From: an uncultured Parabacteroides sp.
GTDB lineage: Bacteria > Bacteroidota > Bacteroidia > Bacteroidales > Tannerellaceae
DNA length: 64,000 nucleotides
Assembly (NCBI GenBank): GCA_910577325.1
Contig: CAJTMR010000006.1
Span: 83,312 to 147,311 of the forward strand
Direction of reading: 5' to 3'
This document shows, one piece after another, positions 25,997 through 35,181 of this stretch. A program made the position numbers and the translations under genes. The notes beneath the pieces were generated by a model. It saw nothing but the letters and a program-made list of their open reading frames with translations, ran no database searches and was not told the DNA's origin. Positions within the stretch are counted from its first letter, which is position 1, and every line of letters begins with the position of its first letter.

Positions 25997-28900
25997 GCCG
26001 CTTTCCTTAAAATTAATCCCTTATTCAATATCTCCTGAAGCGTACGACGTGTACCTTCCATATCGTTTTCAATCTTTTCCAGACGCTTGCAATGGGACGT
26101 ATTTTCCTCGATCCGACCCAGAACACTCAATCCTTCCGTAATCATTGACTGAATCGAATTTACTCCCTGGCAGGTCTTATCCGCCATTATAAGCAACGCA
26201 TAAAAATTACCATTAAGTTCGTTGGCACTATCCTGGCTCATGGATGCTATGCCCTTAGCTGTCGCCTGCCGGCTGGTTCCCGTTACACCGGAAATATCGA
26301 GTCCGGTAATTTTCTCGGCCTCTTCCAACTGCCGGGCCGCATTTTCTATGACTTTGTCATATTCAGCCTTCAATGAGGCAATTTTATCCTCTGTCAGACC
26401 GCCTTCACTGGCCTGGGCAAATTTTTCGTACCATTGGCGGAGCGGTTCTTCCAAAGCCCTTAGCTTTATTCCCTGCAACACGGCATTGTTCAACATTTCC
26501 TCAAAACTGTCCGCAAAGTCCGCCGCCGAGCGTTTCCCTTCGGCGAATCCCTGAAGTATGCTGTCCGCGATACTGTCAGAGGTGGTTCCCGTCCAGGCTT
26601 CACGCATGCTCTCGGCCTGGTCGGCGAGCATCTGATCAATATCCGCACCTTCTTCCTTCAAGGCTTTAAGCTGTTCAAACAACTTTGCGACCTTTTCTTC
26701 CAGGCGACCTTCCGTATACAGTTTTTCTATATCGTCATAGCTCTTGCCTGCCAGGGAAGAATATATATTCCATGTTTTGGCCTTACGGAACCATGTACCG
26801 TGCTTGTAACCTTTGCCTGAAATGAACTCTTCCCCCTGTAATTCGGCCCATATCTTTTCATACTCCTTTTGAACGTCTCCTGATTGCTGTTTGAGTTCAG
26901 TCGTGATACGTTTATTATATTTTAAGGATGTTTCCCCGATCTGCTGTTCCAGGCGTAAACGCTCCCGGACCATCTTCTGGTATTCCTTTTCCCCTTCCAT
27001 GGCATTGTCATAGAATTTCTGGTTTTCCTCCCGGGCCAGACGGTTCATTTCCTTTACTTTCTTCCCCATGGCGAAAACCTTGCCTATACTGCTGACAACA
27101 CTGGTAACACCTCCCAAGATATCCCCTGAAGCAAAGCGGGCCGCGCCTGTGGCGACCCCGCCCAAGGCTGATGCGAGCTCCATAGTCTGTTCCGCCGCAT
27201 ATCCGGCATCACTTCCGAAAATATCACCGACTCCGCCCGATACAGTGGAAAGGGAAGAAAGCACCGACTGTATTTCTTCATCGATATTGCTCAGTGCCTC
27301 GGATATGGCATTCTTATCGACTTTCCCGTCTTTGCCTTTAATAGCTTTAAGAAGTTTGTTCCAATCGTCCCGGATCGCCTTGAACGGGCTGCGGGACCTT
27401 ATTTCTTTTTCCAGCCGGTTGATCGCTTCCTGGTATTCCTTTACATTCTCCGGTGTCCAGGTAGACGTATTAACCTCCCTGGCTTTGACCTGGAGTTCTT
27501 CCAGGACGGGCAGGGACTTTTTACCCAGATCGGAAAATATGGCCGTCCACAAATCGGAATCTTTCAACTCGTCGAATGAAATTGCCGATAAAGCCTTCTT
27601 TTTATCCTTTTCGAGCTGAATGAGTGCCGCATCTATGTCACTGCTGTTCGTCTCGGTCCTTTGGGAAGAAAGAAAACGGTAATCCGCTGTAAATTTTTCT
27701 TCGATTTTCCGCCTCTGGCTGTCATAGTCCTGATATTTTTCCAGCATTTTTTTTAAGACATCTTCCTTTGCCTTATCCGCAGCCAGTGCAGCGTTATCCC
27801 TGGAATCATCTACTTCCCGTCTGATCCCTGAAGGCAACTGGTCCGTCGAAGTCGTTTTCGGAGTAAATTCCAGCCCCTTTTTCTTCCAGTCGGGGTTTTC
27901 CATTTCCCACTTCTTTTTCTCCAGTTCCTGCTGTGCCTGTAACAAATTTTGTTCATATTTCCGGATCGAGGACAATTTCTGTTGATACTCTAGGTCGATC
28001 TGTCTTAATTCCTTGGCCGCCCCGTCTTTCATCCTGGCTATTTCCGAAGCCTGGTTTTTCAATTCAAGTTCGCTTTTTGCCTCTGCAATGGATTGTTCCC
28101 CTCTTTCGATCTCCAGAAGGCGCATGGCGGCTTCCGCCTTGACAGCATTAGCCTTTTCCTTTTCCCGTTGTTCCTTGCTCATGCTCCGGGTCGCTTCTTT
28201 CCCTTGCTTGTCGTACGAATCGTACGCTTTAAGGGCGGCGGTGGCTTCCTCTATATTTTTACGCGCTTCTTTATATGTTGCAACCGTCGTTTCACTTATG
28301 CCGGTAGTTTTTCCCGCATCCAGTAATTTTTTCTGTTCCGCAGATATATTTTCCAGTACGGATTCCGCCTGTTTCTTTACCTCTTCCCAGTATTCTTTGT
28401 TTTCTGTGATCGCCTTCTCAGCCTCTTCCTTGTTAAAAAACGGGTTATACTGCTTTTGGATATCCTTTATCTTCTTTTCCGATTCCAGGTAGCTTTTGAT
28501 ATAGTCTTCGAGTGATCCATAAAAATCACTGTCTATTTTTATACCCTTCATTTCATATTGTACTTTTCCCAGGACCGTGCTCCATGTTTTTTGGAAGCCT
28601 AATCCGGCACGCTCGGATTCTTCCGTCAGGTCCATGATATCGCCGATCAGTCGGTCTATAAACCCCGTGTCCTGACCTTTCAGTTCGTTACGCATGGAAG
28701 TTAAAGCCTCCGCCTGTGTTTTGAGCGCCTTGTCCGCAACTTTGCTTGTAGCCGAAGCCTGAGCTTTTGCCGCTGCGTTTTCCCTGATCGATGCGGTAAT
28801 CCGTTTATAAGCGGCGTTTACTTCATCCAGTGAACTTTTTTCCGACAACAAATTAGGAAGGTATTTTCCATACAGGTCATTGATTTGGTTGATGGCTTTT

Positions 28901-29907
28901 CTCCGGCCTTCCGTCCCTTCCTTTGTCTTGTTCAGCCGGCTGAATACTTCTTCCAGTGACTGGCGTTCCTTCAGCAGTTCTTCGTTAAATTCCTGCAAAC
29001 TTTCGGTCAACAGGCGTTGTGACTTGTTTGCAGAGAACAAATCCTGTCCCCAGGCGATAATATCCTTCCCGTACATGGAAAGCATGGTGATGGCAACAAC
29101 TAACGCCGTTTGCCATGAAATGATGGACGATGCGAGTTGTTTCCATACCGGGGTAGCCGCCTGTCCTTCTGCTTTGAGGAACGCATATTGCTGGCGTGCC
29201 CGTTTTACATCGTCGATCAGGATCGGCATGTTATTTGATATGGCCAGGAAAAAGGTATTCACGCCCATGGTCAGCGAGGGAAGTTCCCTCGCCACCTGCT
29301 GGACGGACATGTTAAGGCTGTTAAATGTGGTTCCTCCGGCACTGCGGAGGCCGGCCAGACGGTTTTCTGCCTGGCCGATCTCCTTGTCAAGGTTTTGGAT
29401 TTTTGTAAGTAGCTGACTGCCCGCTTCCCCGTCCCGGTCGGCTTTGCTCATGGACCGGTAGGTATCAACGAGTGACATCATACTACCGCGCAACGAATTC
29501 AAGGAACCGACTGCCTCTTTTTCCTTGCCTATCCGTTCGTTTAAAGTATGTGTCCCGGTAATGATCGCCTCACGGAGTTCATTTTCCCTTACTACTAATT
29601 TGGCTTTGGTTTCAAGATAGGCGGTTGTCGATATGTTCCCCTGCGCCCTGCTATTATCCAGGGATTCTTCCGTTGCCGATAATTGCCGGAGGGTATTGAT
29701 GTTTTCCTGAATGCTGACAGCAAGGCGACGGTTATTTTCGCTCATGGAATTGAACGTGTTATCGCTGGACTCCAGTAAACGGCGGAATGTGCTTTCCGAC
29801 TCGTCCCGCAGCCCTTTGATACCCAGCGTTACTTCCTCGACTTTTTTGTCGAGGTCCCCGCCGAATTTATATGTAACCTGTACTGTCTCGTTCATAACAC
29901 TTTTCAA
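25993..29907 (-). CDS. Phage tail tape measure protein
   Basis: 1304 aa, the longest gene of the phage. The N-terminal part has long coiled-coil heptads (LDKKVEEVTLGIKGLRDESE). A hydrophobic stretch near residue 270 (SIISWQTALVVAITMLSMYG) and Gly/Ala-rich membrane-like segments near 920 (ASALGGVATGAARFASGDILG, GGVTSVVSSIGKVFAMG) follow; the C-terminus is again coiled. This is the standard tape measure layout, which sets tail length and carries membrane-active parts used at DNA injection. Position between the small tail genes and the Dit-like gene agrees. Confidence 0.88.
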   Translation of the reverse strand: MKSVMNETVQVTYKFGGDLDKKVEEVTLGIKGLRDESESTFRRLLESSDNTFNSMSENNRRLAVSIQENINTLRQLSATEESLDNSRAQGNISTTAYLETKAKLVVRENELREAIITGTHTLNERIGKEKEAVGSLNSLRGSMMSLVDTYRSMSKADRDGEAGSQLLTKIQNLDKEIGQAENRLAGLRSAGGTTFNSLNMSVQQVARELPSLTMGVNTFFLAISNNMPILIDDVKRARQQYAFLKAEGQAATPVWKQLASSIISWQTALVVAITMLSMYGKDIIAWGQDLFSANKSQRLLTESLQEFNEELLKERQSLEEVFSRLNKTKEGTEGRRKAINQINDLYGKYLPNLLSEKSSLDEVNAAYKRITASIRENAAAKAQASATSKVADKALKTQAEALTSMRNELKGQDTGFIDRLIGDIMDLTEESERAGLGFQKTWSTVLGKVQYEMKGIKIDSDFYGSLEDYIKSYLESEKKIKDIQKQYNPFFNKEEAEKAITENKEYWEEVKKQAESVLENISAEQKKLLDAGKTTGISETTVATYKEARKNIEEATAALKAYDSYDKQGKEATRSMSKEQREKEKANAVKAEAAMRLLEIERGEQSIAEAKSELELKNQASEIARMKDGAAKELRQIDLEYQQKLSSIRKYEQNLLQAQQELEKKKWEMENPDWKKKGLEFTPKTTSTDQLPSGIRREVDDSRDNAALAADKAKEDVLKKMLEKYQDYDSQRRKIEEKFTADYRFLSSQRTETNSSDIDAALIQLEKDKKKALSAISFDELKDSDLWTAIFSDLGKKSLPVLEELQVKAREVNTSTWTPENVKEYQEAINRLEKEIRSRSPFKAIRDDWNKLLKAIKGKDGKVDKNAISEALSNIDEEIQSVLSSLSTVSGGVGDIFGSDAGYAAEQTMELASALGGVATGAARFASGDILGGVTSVVSSIGKVFAMGKKVKEMNRLAREENQKFYDNAMEGEKEYQKMVRERLRLEQQIGETSLKYNKRITTELKQQSGDVQKEYEKIWAELQGEEFISGKGYKHGTWFRKAKTWNIYSSLAGKSYDDIEKLYTEGRLEEKVAKLFEQLKALKEEGADIDQMLADQAESMREAWTGTTSDSIADSILQGFAEGKRSAADFADSFEEMLNNAVLQGIKLRALEEPLRQWYEKFAQASEGGLTEDKIASLKAEYDKVIENAARQLEEAEKITGLDISGVTGTSRQATAKGIASMSQDSANELNGNFYALLIMADKTCQGVNSIQSMITEGLSVLGRIEENTSHCKRLEKIENDMEGTRRTLQEILNKGLILRKAA

Positions 29908-30125
29908 GCTAAACCGAAGAACTCCAATTCCTCCTGTTCGGAACTGATCGGTTCACCTTCTTCTAAATCTGAATTTTCCTGTTTTTTTCTGGTTTCTCCG
30001 GTGTCGCTAATCATGTTAAGTATCACGCACCAGGGAATTTCATACATGATTTCATGATAGGTGAAACCGGCCTCCATAATTTGTTTTATTTGTCCAAACG
30101 GGCTATGGGGCGGAATAAATTCCAC
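29904..30125 (-). CDS. Small tail-assembly gene
   Basis: 73 aa beginning at a GTG (read MEFIPPHSPFGQIKQIMEAGF) two bases after the stop of the upstream gene and overlapping the tape measure start by four. Acidic C-terminal half (DLEEGEPISSEQEELEFFGLA). The place just before the tape measure is where tail-assembly chaperones are encoded, often by frameshift from the preceding gene; whether that happens here cannot be decided by eye. Confidence 0.6.
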   Translation of the reverse strand: MEFIPPHSPFGQIKQIMEAGFTYHEIMYEIPWCVILNMISDTGETRKKQENSDLEEGEPISSEQEELEFFGLA

Positions 30126-30127
30126 CG

Positions 30128-30610
30128 TTAACTCCTCGTTTCCTTCTGGCTCAAAACCGGACTGGTCACGCTCATCAGACCGACCGATTTGATAATACTG
30201 GCGAAATGTTCACCGCCTGAAAGCAACAACATGATCTTTGCCAGTTGCGCCATGCCGAGCGATGTCATGTGATTTCTAAGATACCAGGCCAGCAACCGGC
30301 AAAATAGAAAATTCGTTATTCCACCCCTAAGCAGCCCTGTCGCAACAATACGGGAAACCCTCTTTCCATGTTTGGCGATGATGTGCATCACCTCATGCAG
30401 TTCCCCTTTTTGAAGCCTTGTCAGGTCTATTCCAAGGCGGGTATACATCTTGCTGATCCTTAAAAGAGTCGCATAAACCGGAAGACGGAAATATGCCCGG
30501 ATACTTTTCTGCCCGAACTTTCGGAGCAACCAGGGCGCCGGAATGTCTATCGCTATCGTGTCATCCAGCATTGCCCCGGCCGCATCCGATTCACGAAGTT
30601 TGCGTCCCAT
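30128..30610 (-). CDS. Phage tail-region protein, possible assembly chaperone
   Basis: 160 aa (MGRKLRESDAAGAMLDDTIAID...). The central part is basic and helical (RAYFRLPVYATLLRISKMY, GELHEVMHIIAKHGKRVSRIVATGLLRG). It starts two bases after the tail-tube stop and precedes the 73-aa gene and the tape measure, matching the position of tail-assembly chaperones. No sequence motif confirms this. Confidence 0.6.
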   Translation of the reverse strand: MGRKLRESDAAGAMLDDTIAIDIPAPWLLRKFGQKSIRAYFRLPVYATLLRISKMYTRLGIDLTRLQKGELHEVMHIIAKHGKRVSRIVATGLLRGGITNFLFCRLLAWYLRNHMTSLGMAQLAKIMLLLSGGEHFASIIKSVGLMSVTSPVLSQKETRS

Positions 30611-30612
30611 CC

Positions 30613-31185
30613 TTATGCTCCTTCTTCCGCTTTGGGTTCACCCAGCTTATACACCTCATACGGACCGTCGTTTGCTCCGATCGGAGCCATTGCCTTTGCC
30701 GTGATTTCGATCTGGGCGATATCGGTACGTGTCAGGTTCCATACGAAACGGGCCTTGACCTAGGCACGGGGAATGTCGATACATACGTTGTAAAGGCTGA
30801 TGACCCTTACGGCCATTTCGACAGTGACCATGTCCTTAGGGGCTACGAACTTCTCGACACTGTAAGTCTTGCCCTCGACGGTGACATCTTCCGTTTTGGT
30901 CGTACCCCCGAAAACTTTTTTCAGCGTCTCGTTGTCCCATTCCATAAGATTCAGCTTCACCTGTTTCAACCCCGGTTCCGTCAGAACGGATTCTTCAGGG
31001 GTGGAACCGTTCTCCTCCGAGTAGAAATCCTGGGCGCTGTCTTCTTCCGTGTTGAATGAAGCCGTCCCTTTCAGCGTATTCCCCAATTGCAGGAGGTTCT
31101 CAGCCGAAGGCATTCCTCCTTCGGGATTTACATCCCCGAACATCGCTTTCTTGAGTCCGATGGAACGTGTCTTTTTCTTATCCAT
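30613..31185 (-). pseudogene. Probable tail tube protein with an in-frame TAG at codon 142
   Basis: From ATG 31185 (MDKKKTRSIGLKKAMFGDV) the frame runs 141 codons to TAG at 30760-30762, then continues open in the same frame for 48 codons (VKARFVWNLTRTDIAQIEI...LGEPKAEEGA) to TAA, two bases before the next gene. The continuation looks like native protein, so the full product would be about 190 aa. The preceding words IDIPRA-stop-VKARF suggest a Gln codon (CAG to TAG). The position between lysis and tail-assembly genes, and the beta-rich text (FVAPKDMVTVEMAVRVISLY), suggest a tail tube protein. Either the prophage has lost this gene or it is read through. Confidence 0.7.
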
Positions 31186-31187
31186 TG

Positions 31188-31697
31188 TTATTTTCTGATT
31201 TTGGTTATAAAATATGTCAACGTAAATCCTATTAAAGCACCGGTCAAATAGCATTTGATTTGCATCCAAAATGTAAATACATCCGGTCCTTTTTGGCTTT
31301 CGTACTGCTCCAGCGTATCACGTATACGCACCAGTGCTTCCTGCTGGCTGTAGACCAGCGCCTGGAGGCTGTCGCAGGAGGCGGAAACCAGAAGCGTCCC
31401 GTCTTTTACACTGGCCTTTACGGTTGCCTTGCCTTCTTTCTTCTCATAGACGGCATCCTCGGGGAGCTTACGGAGGCTGTCGATCGGTATCTCCATCCTG
31501 GCCAGGCTCGACGGGATTGTCGCGAGCGTGACGGAAACCTTTTTGTCCCATCGGAGACTGTCCGCCCCTTCTATGGTAGAAGTTCCCTTCGTGCTCCTGC
31601 ACGAGAATGCGGACAGGGCAGCGATCATAATGGCGACAGACAACAATTTTGTGCAGCACCATTTCCAGAGTGTCTTTAAGTTTCCAAAATTCTTCAT
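31188..31697 (-). CDS. Lipoprotein with C-terminal membrane segment, spanin-like
   Basis: 169 aa. An N-terminal signal reaches the lipobox ALSAFSCRS (Cys at about residue 33); a shorter start at MIAALSAFSC is possible. The middle is predicted periplasmic with a helical part (SLQALVYSQQEALVRIRDTLEQY). The C-terminus is one membrane segment (TGALIGFTLTYFITKI) ending in basic residues. A lipoprotein head plus C-terminal inner-membrane anchor is the layout of unimolecular spanins, which join the two membranes at lysis. It overlaps the preceding gene by 230 bases in another frame and follows the endolysin. Confidence 0.6.
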   Translation of the reverse strand: MKNFGNLKTLWKWCCTKLLSVAIMIAALSAFSCRSTKGTSTIEGADSLRWDKKVSVTLATIPSSLARMEIPIDSLRKLPEDAVYEKKEGKATVKASVKDGTLLVSASCDSLQALVYSQQEALVRIRDTLEQYESQKGPDVFTFWMQIKCYLTGALIGFTLTYFITKIRK

Positions 31698-31890
31698 GCA
31701 ATTCTATCAGTCTTTCGTTTTGTTTTAAAAGTGACTCGTTGTTCGATTCGGCTATTTCCTGCCATACCGCCCGGGTATCTTTTACCAGTTGCGCCTTCTT
31801 TAGCTTGCGGGTCTGGAAAAACAACAGGACACCCCAAATCCAGCCACTGGCGCTAAATACCGTTTGCAGTATGTCCAGGAAATGGTCCAT
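31468..31890 (-). CDS. Membrane-anchored coiled-coil protein of the lysis cassette
   Basis: 140 aa. One N-terminal membrane segment (FSASGWIWGVLLFFQ) is followed by a coiled coil (NNESLLKQNERLIELHEEFWKLKDTLE). The last third (from about residue 90) lies over the next gene and is low in structure. This matches an inner-membrane spanin (Rz-like) or a small holin-type protein. Nested overlap with a lipoprotein gene is the known Rz/Rz1 pattern, but here the lipoprotein has its own membrane anchor. It begins 18 bases after the endolysin stop. Confidence 0.55.
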   Translation of the reverse strand: MDHFLDILQTVFSASGWIWGVLLFFQTRKLKKAQLVKDTRAVWQEIAESNNESLLKQNERLIELHEEFWKLKDTLEMVLHKIVVCRHYDRCPVRILVQEHEGNFYHRRGGQSPMGQKGFRHARDNPVEPGQDGDTDRQPP

Positions 31891-31908
31891 CGGGAAAACC
31901 TCCTTCCT

Positions 31909-32334
31909 TTATGAAAAGTACAGTTCCGCTTCCCGACGGCGACGGCGCATCAATCCCGACAGGGTGACGCCTCCCGCCTTTATCCATCTTAGAAATTCGC
32001 CCCGGATATTGGGATTGCCAGGATTCGCCTTCACGCATTTAAGCAGCGTGGAGGAAAGAAATTTCTTTACCCCCAGATTGAAAACGAATGAGGCAAGCGC
32101 ATCGAACTGGTTCTGGTTCACCCCCGGACATTCGCGGTTTATGACCGCTTCCACGTCTTCCAGGTCTTTATCAAGGAAATACTCGGCACGCCTTTTATCG
32201 ATCCGGTCGCCTTCCTTTACGCCTGCCGTATGACCGTAACCGATGGTCAGGACTCCGGCGGGGCAACGGTAAGCCTCCAAGCGCAGCGATTCAAATTCCC
32301 GGATAAGGGCTTTTCCTTTCTCCGAAGTCTTCAC
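31909..32334 (-). CDS. GH24 lysozyme (endolysin)
   Basis: 141 aa, a phage-type muramidase that cuts the peptidoglycan glycan backbone at lysis. The family signature is clear: IREFESLRLEAY with the catalytic Glu, then LTIGYGHTAGV with the catalytic Thr, and later VNQNQFDALASFVFNLG. The residue usually Asp in AYxDPAG is Cys (AYRCPAG), giving the Glu-Cys-Thr triad seen in some endolysins. No signal peptide is visible, so it needs a holin. It overlaps the capsid gene end by four bases. Confidence 0.9.
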   Translation of the reverse strand: MKTSEKGKALIREFESLRLEAYRCPAGVLTIGYGHTAGVKEGDRIDKRRAEYFLDKDLEDVEAVINRECPGVNQNQFDALASFVFNLGVKKFLSSTLLKCVKANPGNPNIRGEFLRWIKAGGVTLSGLMRRRRREAELYFS

Positions 32335-33509
32335 GCCTTAGCGCCTCCTGCCGCTTTGAACCAATTCTTGCCGTCATATCCGACAGTCACGGTTTTGCCC
32401 GCTTCTATGTCAAATGTTCCGATAGTGATTACATTTTCCTTTTCCGTGGCCTTATTGGCAATGCACAAGCGAGCGCCCAGAATAACGCCGTCGCCGGTAA
32501 TGCTGTAGGTTGCGGCTGCTTCCGGCGTGATCTCGATCTGTCCGGACGGGCTTTTAAGCGTAATGGTCGTACCGCTAAGTTCCGCATCTTCCACCTCCCT
32601 GGAATCCAGCAGGACGACTTCTTCACCCCAGGCGATATTCGTGTCCGCCTTCATCAGCATTTTAAAGAAATACTTTTCACCGGCATTCGTCACTTTATCG
32701 ATCTGGATCACGTCCATGTCGTCCACAAGGTTGACGGCGGCCCAGAGGTTCGTATCGTAATCCATTCCACAGACGGTGGCCACGATGAGACCTTCCGGCC
32801 ATGAAGAGAGCGGAACGATATGGATGCCCTTGTAGCGCTCAACGTTCATGTCCGTATAGTTGGCCCCCTTGTTGGGCTGCTGGGTCAATTCTTCGTCATA
32901 CTGGTCGAAATCCGTTACGCTCATCAGGATTCTAAGTCCCGGATTGCTTCTCATGGTGGTCGGAATAGAGTCCTTCACGGCTTTCAATTTTTTCAGCATG
33001 GACGTTTCACCGGAAACCACATAGATGACGTCCTTGTCGCTTAACATACGGGTGACGATGCCGTTAAAGAGGTGGTCGTCGTCATCGCCCAGTACGCCAT
33101 TGATGAAGTGGAATCCCAGTTCGAATTTTACCTGTTTGGACATTTCACGCAGCAACGCGTTTTGTCCCTCTGCCGGAAGCTCCGAAAACACGAGGTTCCC
33201 TTTTGGTTGCCATTTGCGCCAGATATTTTCAAAGGAACGGGGATTGAACTCCGTGTATGCCATGAAGTCCACCGGGGTCAAGGCACGTTCGTCATACGTG
33301 AAATCCCCCTTGCTGTCCTGGCTGGTTGGCATTTCCTTGCGCTTTTGAAGCATCTTTCCCGTCTTCATGCGGGGAAGGAAATACGCTTTTTCCACACCCG
33401 GTTCCATGTGGATCAGTCCCTTTTCTACTAATTCGTTGCTTGTTGCGGCCCGGGTAAGAAGCATTTCCAGCACTTCACCCGCATAGTTGGTATTGGTTAC
33501 TTTAATCAT
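32331..33509 (-). CDS. Major capsid protein
   Basis: 392 aa directly downstream of the protease-scaffold gene. The N-terminal two thirds read like an HK97-fold capsid subunit of Bacteroides phages (SFENIWRKWQPKGNLVFSELP, FELGFHFINGVLGDDDD, a long loop and VNLVDDMDVIQIDKV). The last 90 residues form a separate small domain (LSGTTITLKSPSGQIEITPEAAATY, then TFDIEAGKTVTVGYDGKNW), possibly an Ig-like surface decoration. Identification relies on position and size. Confidence 0.8.
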   Translation of the reverse strand: MIKVTNTNYAGEVLEMLLTRAATSNELVEKGLIHMEPGVEKAYFLPRMKTGKMLQKRKEMPTSQDSKGDFTYDERALTPVDFMAYTEFNPRSFENIWRKWQPKGNLVFSELPAEGQNALLREMSKQVKFELGFHFINGVLGDDDDHLFNGIVTRMLSDKDVIYVVSGETSMLKKLKAVKDSIPTTMRSNPGLRILMSVTDFDQYDEELTQQPNKGANYTDMNVERYKGIHIVPLSSWPEGLIVATVCGMDYDTNLWAAVNLVDDMDVIQIDKVTNAGEKYFFKMLMKADTNIAWGEEVVLLDSREVEDAELSGTTITLKSPSGQIEITPEAAATYSITGDGVILGARLCIANKATEKENVITIGTFDIEAGKTVTVGYDGKNWFKAAGGAKA

Positions 33510-33516
33510 CGTTTTG

Positions 33517-34563
33517 TTAAGATTTTAAGTTGTCTTTGATTTGTTTCATTCTGTTTTCCCATGCGGAGGTTTCCTCCTCACGGGTAGTCTGGATATCGTC
33601 CAGCACACGGCGGGACGGTTTCAGGGATTTAAGCACCGCCTCCGCATTTTCCGGATCGGATACTAAAAGGTCCTGGTACATCTTTCTCTGGTTCTCACGG
33701 ATACGGCCGTCCTTTACGGCTGCGTCGACCAGGGCGTTCCTTTTGGCTTCGGCTTCTTTTTCTTCCTTGTCCTTATACGTTTGGAGGGAACTCTGAAGCT
33801 CGGTGATTTGGGCTGTCAAGCCGGATACGCGTCCGGCTTCCGTTTCCAGGTGTCCGATGTGCCGGAGCATTTCTTCGTCACTTGCCAGATTGGCGAATGA
33901 CGGTCTCTTTCTTAATTCGTCTGTAAACATTGTATTTGGGTTTGGTTTTAAACGGTTTTGGAAAACATGGTATATTTCTTCAGGGGAAGAGGCCTCTTCG
34001 ACGGGTTCCGTATCGTATATGCCATCGATCAAGCCTTCCTTTAAGGCTTCTTCCGCCGTGAACCAATGGTCCTTCCCGTCAAAAAAAGAAGATTTGATCT
34101 CTTCCCGGTCCTTCCCTGATTTTGCGGAATAGATATCGGCCAGGGTCTCTTCCAGGGATTCCAGTTCGTTTATGCAACGTTTATGGTCCTCCTTGTTCCC
34201 GTAACATCCGCCCGATACGCTGTGTACCACCAGGCGGGCGTAACGGCTCGCATATACCGGCTTTCCGCAGGAAGCTATCACGCTGGCTATGCTGGCTGCC
34301 ACGCCATCTATATATAATGTAATATTCGAGCCACTGTTTCGAAGCGCGTTGAATATGGCAAGTCCGGCAAATACGTCACCGCCCATGGAGTTGATCCGGA
34401 TATCCACCTTTTTATAAAGGGATGTCAGTTCCATAAGCTCCCTGACTATCTCCGAGCTCCGTATCTCATCCGTGCCGCAGCCAATGTCACCATACAGTAA
34501 GATACAGGCCGTACCGTCCTCGGAAGCTATCATGTTGAAAAATTGCTTTGCCATTTGCGTCAT
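33517..34563 (-). CDS. ClpP-type prohead protease fused to scaffold
   Basis: 348 aa from ATG 34563 (MTQMAKQFFNMI); an upstream ATG at 34662 would cover the operator repeats. Residues about 15-200 are a ClpP/SppA-like serine protease: INSMGGDVFAGLAIFNAL, then the Ser motif DGVAASIASVIASCG, and the His region ARLVVHSVSGG. Residues about 240-348 are charged and helical (TAQITELQSSLQTYKDKEEKEAEAK), fitting an internal scaffold that the protease later removes. It is first in the capsid-tail block, divergent from the terminase block. Confidence 0.88.
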   Translation of the reverse strand: MTQMAKQFFNMIASEDGTACILLYGDIGCGTDEIRSSEIVRELMELTSLYKKVDIRINSMGGDVFAGLAIFNALRNSGSNITLYIDGVAASIASVIASCGKPVYASRYARLVVHSVSGGCYGNKEDHKRCINELESLEETLADIYSAKSGKDREEIKSSFFDGKDHWFTAEEALKEGLIDGIYDTEPVEEASSPEEIYHVFQNRLKPNPNTMFTDELRKRPSFANLASDEEMLRHIGHLETEAGRVSGLTAQITELQSSLQTYKDKEEKEAEAKRNALVDAAVKDGRIRENQRKMYQDLLVSDPENAEAVLKSLKPSRRVLDDIQTTREEETSAWENRMKQIKDNLKS

Positions 34564-34613
34564 GTTTTGGTGCAAATTTCCGGGCAAAAAACCACCCCTG
34601 CAAATCGTTTTTT

Positions 34614-34663
34614 TATCATGCCGCTCCCGCACGGGTATCATGCCGCCACACCGCCGTATCATG
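34614..34663. promoter_or_regulatory. Three TATCATGC(C/G)G repeats in the divergent late promoter region
   Basis: TATCATGCCGC begins at 34614 and 34636, and TATCATGCGGA at 34657, spaced 22 and 21 bp, about two helical turns. They lie in the 174-bp gap between the divergent protease-scaffold and terminase genes, so they are probably sites for a phage activator or repressor of late transcription. Confidence 0.55.
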
Positions 34664-34737
34664 CGGATAAAAGTTGCCGGAGTCTTATATAAAGTCGAAT
34701 TTTGAGGAAAATTTCATAGCCAAAATCAACATTGAAA

Positions 34738-35181
34738 ATGACAGATTTAACCAATCAACAGAAAAGGGAATGGGCTAAAGTCCTGTATATCCGGGAAGAT
34801 TTAACCCAGGCGGAGATTGCCGAAAAGGTCGGGGTCAGTCGCCGTACGATCATATCCTGGTGCGATAAGGGGAAGTGGGCCGAGTTGAAAGTCGGCATGA
34901 CCATGACCCGTGAACAGCAGATCAACAACCTGCACCGGCAAATCGCGGAAATTAACCAGGTTATTTCTGCCAAACCGGAAGGGAAACGGTTCGCAGACGC
35001 ATCAGAGGCCGCCACTATTCAGAAACTTTCCCAGGCCGTTGACCGGCTGGAAAAGGACGCCGGCCTCAAAGACCTGATTTCGTCGGGAATGCGGTTCCTT
35101 TCATGGTTAAGGAGCGAAGATATCGAAAAGGCCAAGGAGTTCGGCGTATTATGGGACACGTTCATTAAAACCACGCTATGA
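34738..35181 (+). CDS. Terminase small subunit-like, DNA-binding (Mu gp27-type)
   Basis: 147 aa. An N-terminal helix-turn-helix (LTQAEIAEKVGVSRRTIISWCDKGKW) is followed by a helical region (REQQINNLHRQIAEINQVI, QKLSQAVDRLEKDAGLKDL). It overlaps the large terminase gene by four bases, and the DUF1804-type proteins of Mu-like phages have the same layout. It would recognise phage DNA and recruit the large subunit. ATG 34738 is chosen; a TTG lies two codons earlier. Confidence 0.8.
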   Translation: MTDLTNQQKREWAKVLYIREDLTQAEIAEKVGVSRRTIISWCDKGKWAELKVGMTMTREQQINNLHRQIAEINQVISAKPEGKRFADASEAATIQKLSQAVDRLEKDAGLKDLISSGMRFLSWLRSEDIEKAKEFGVLWDTFIKTTL

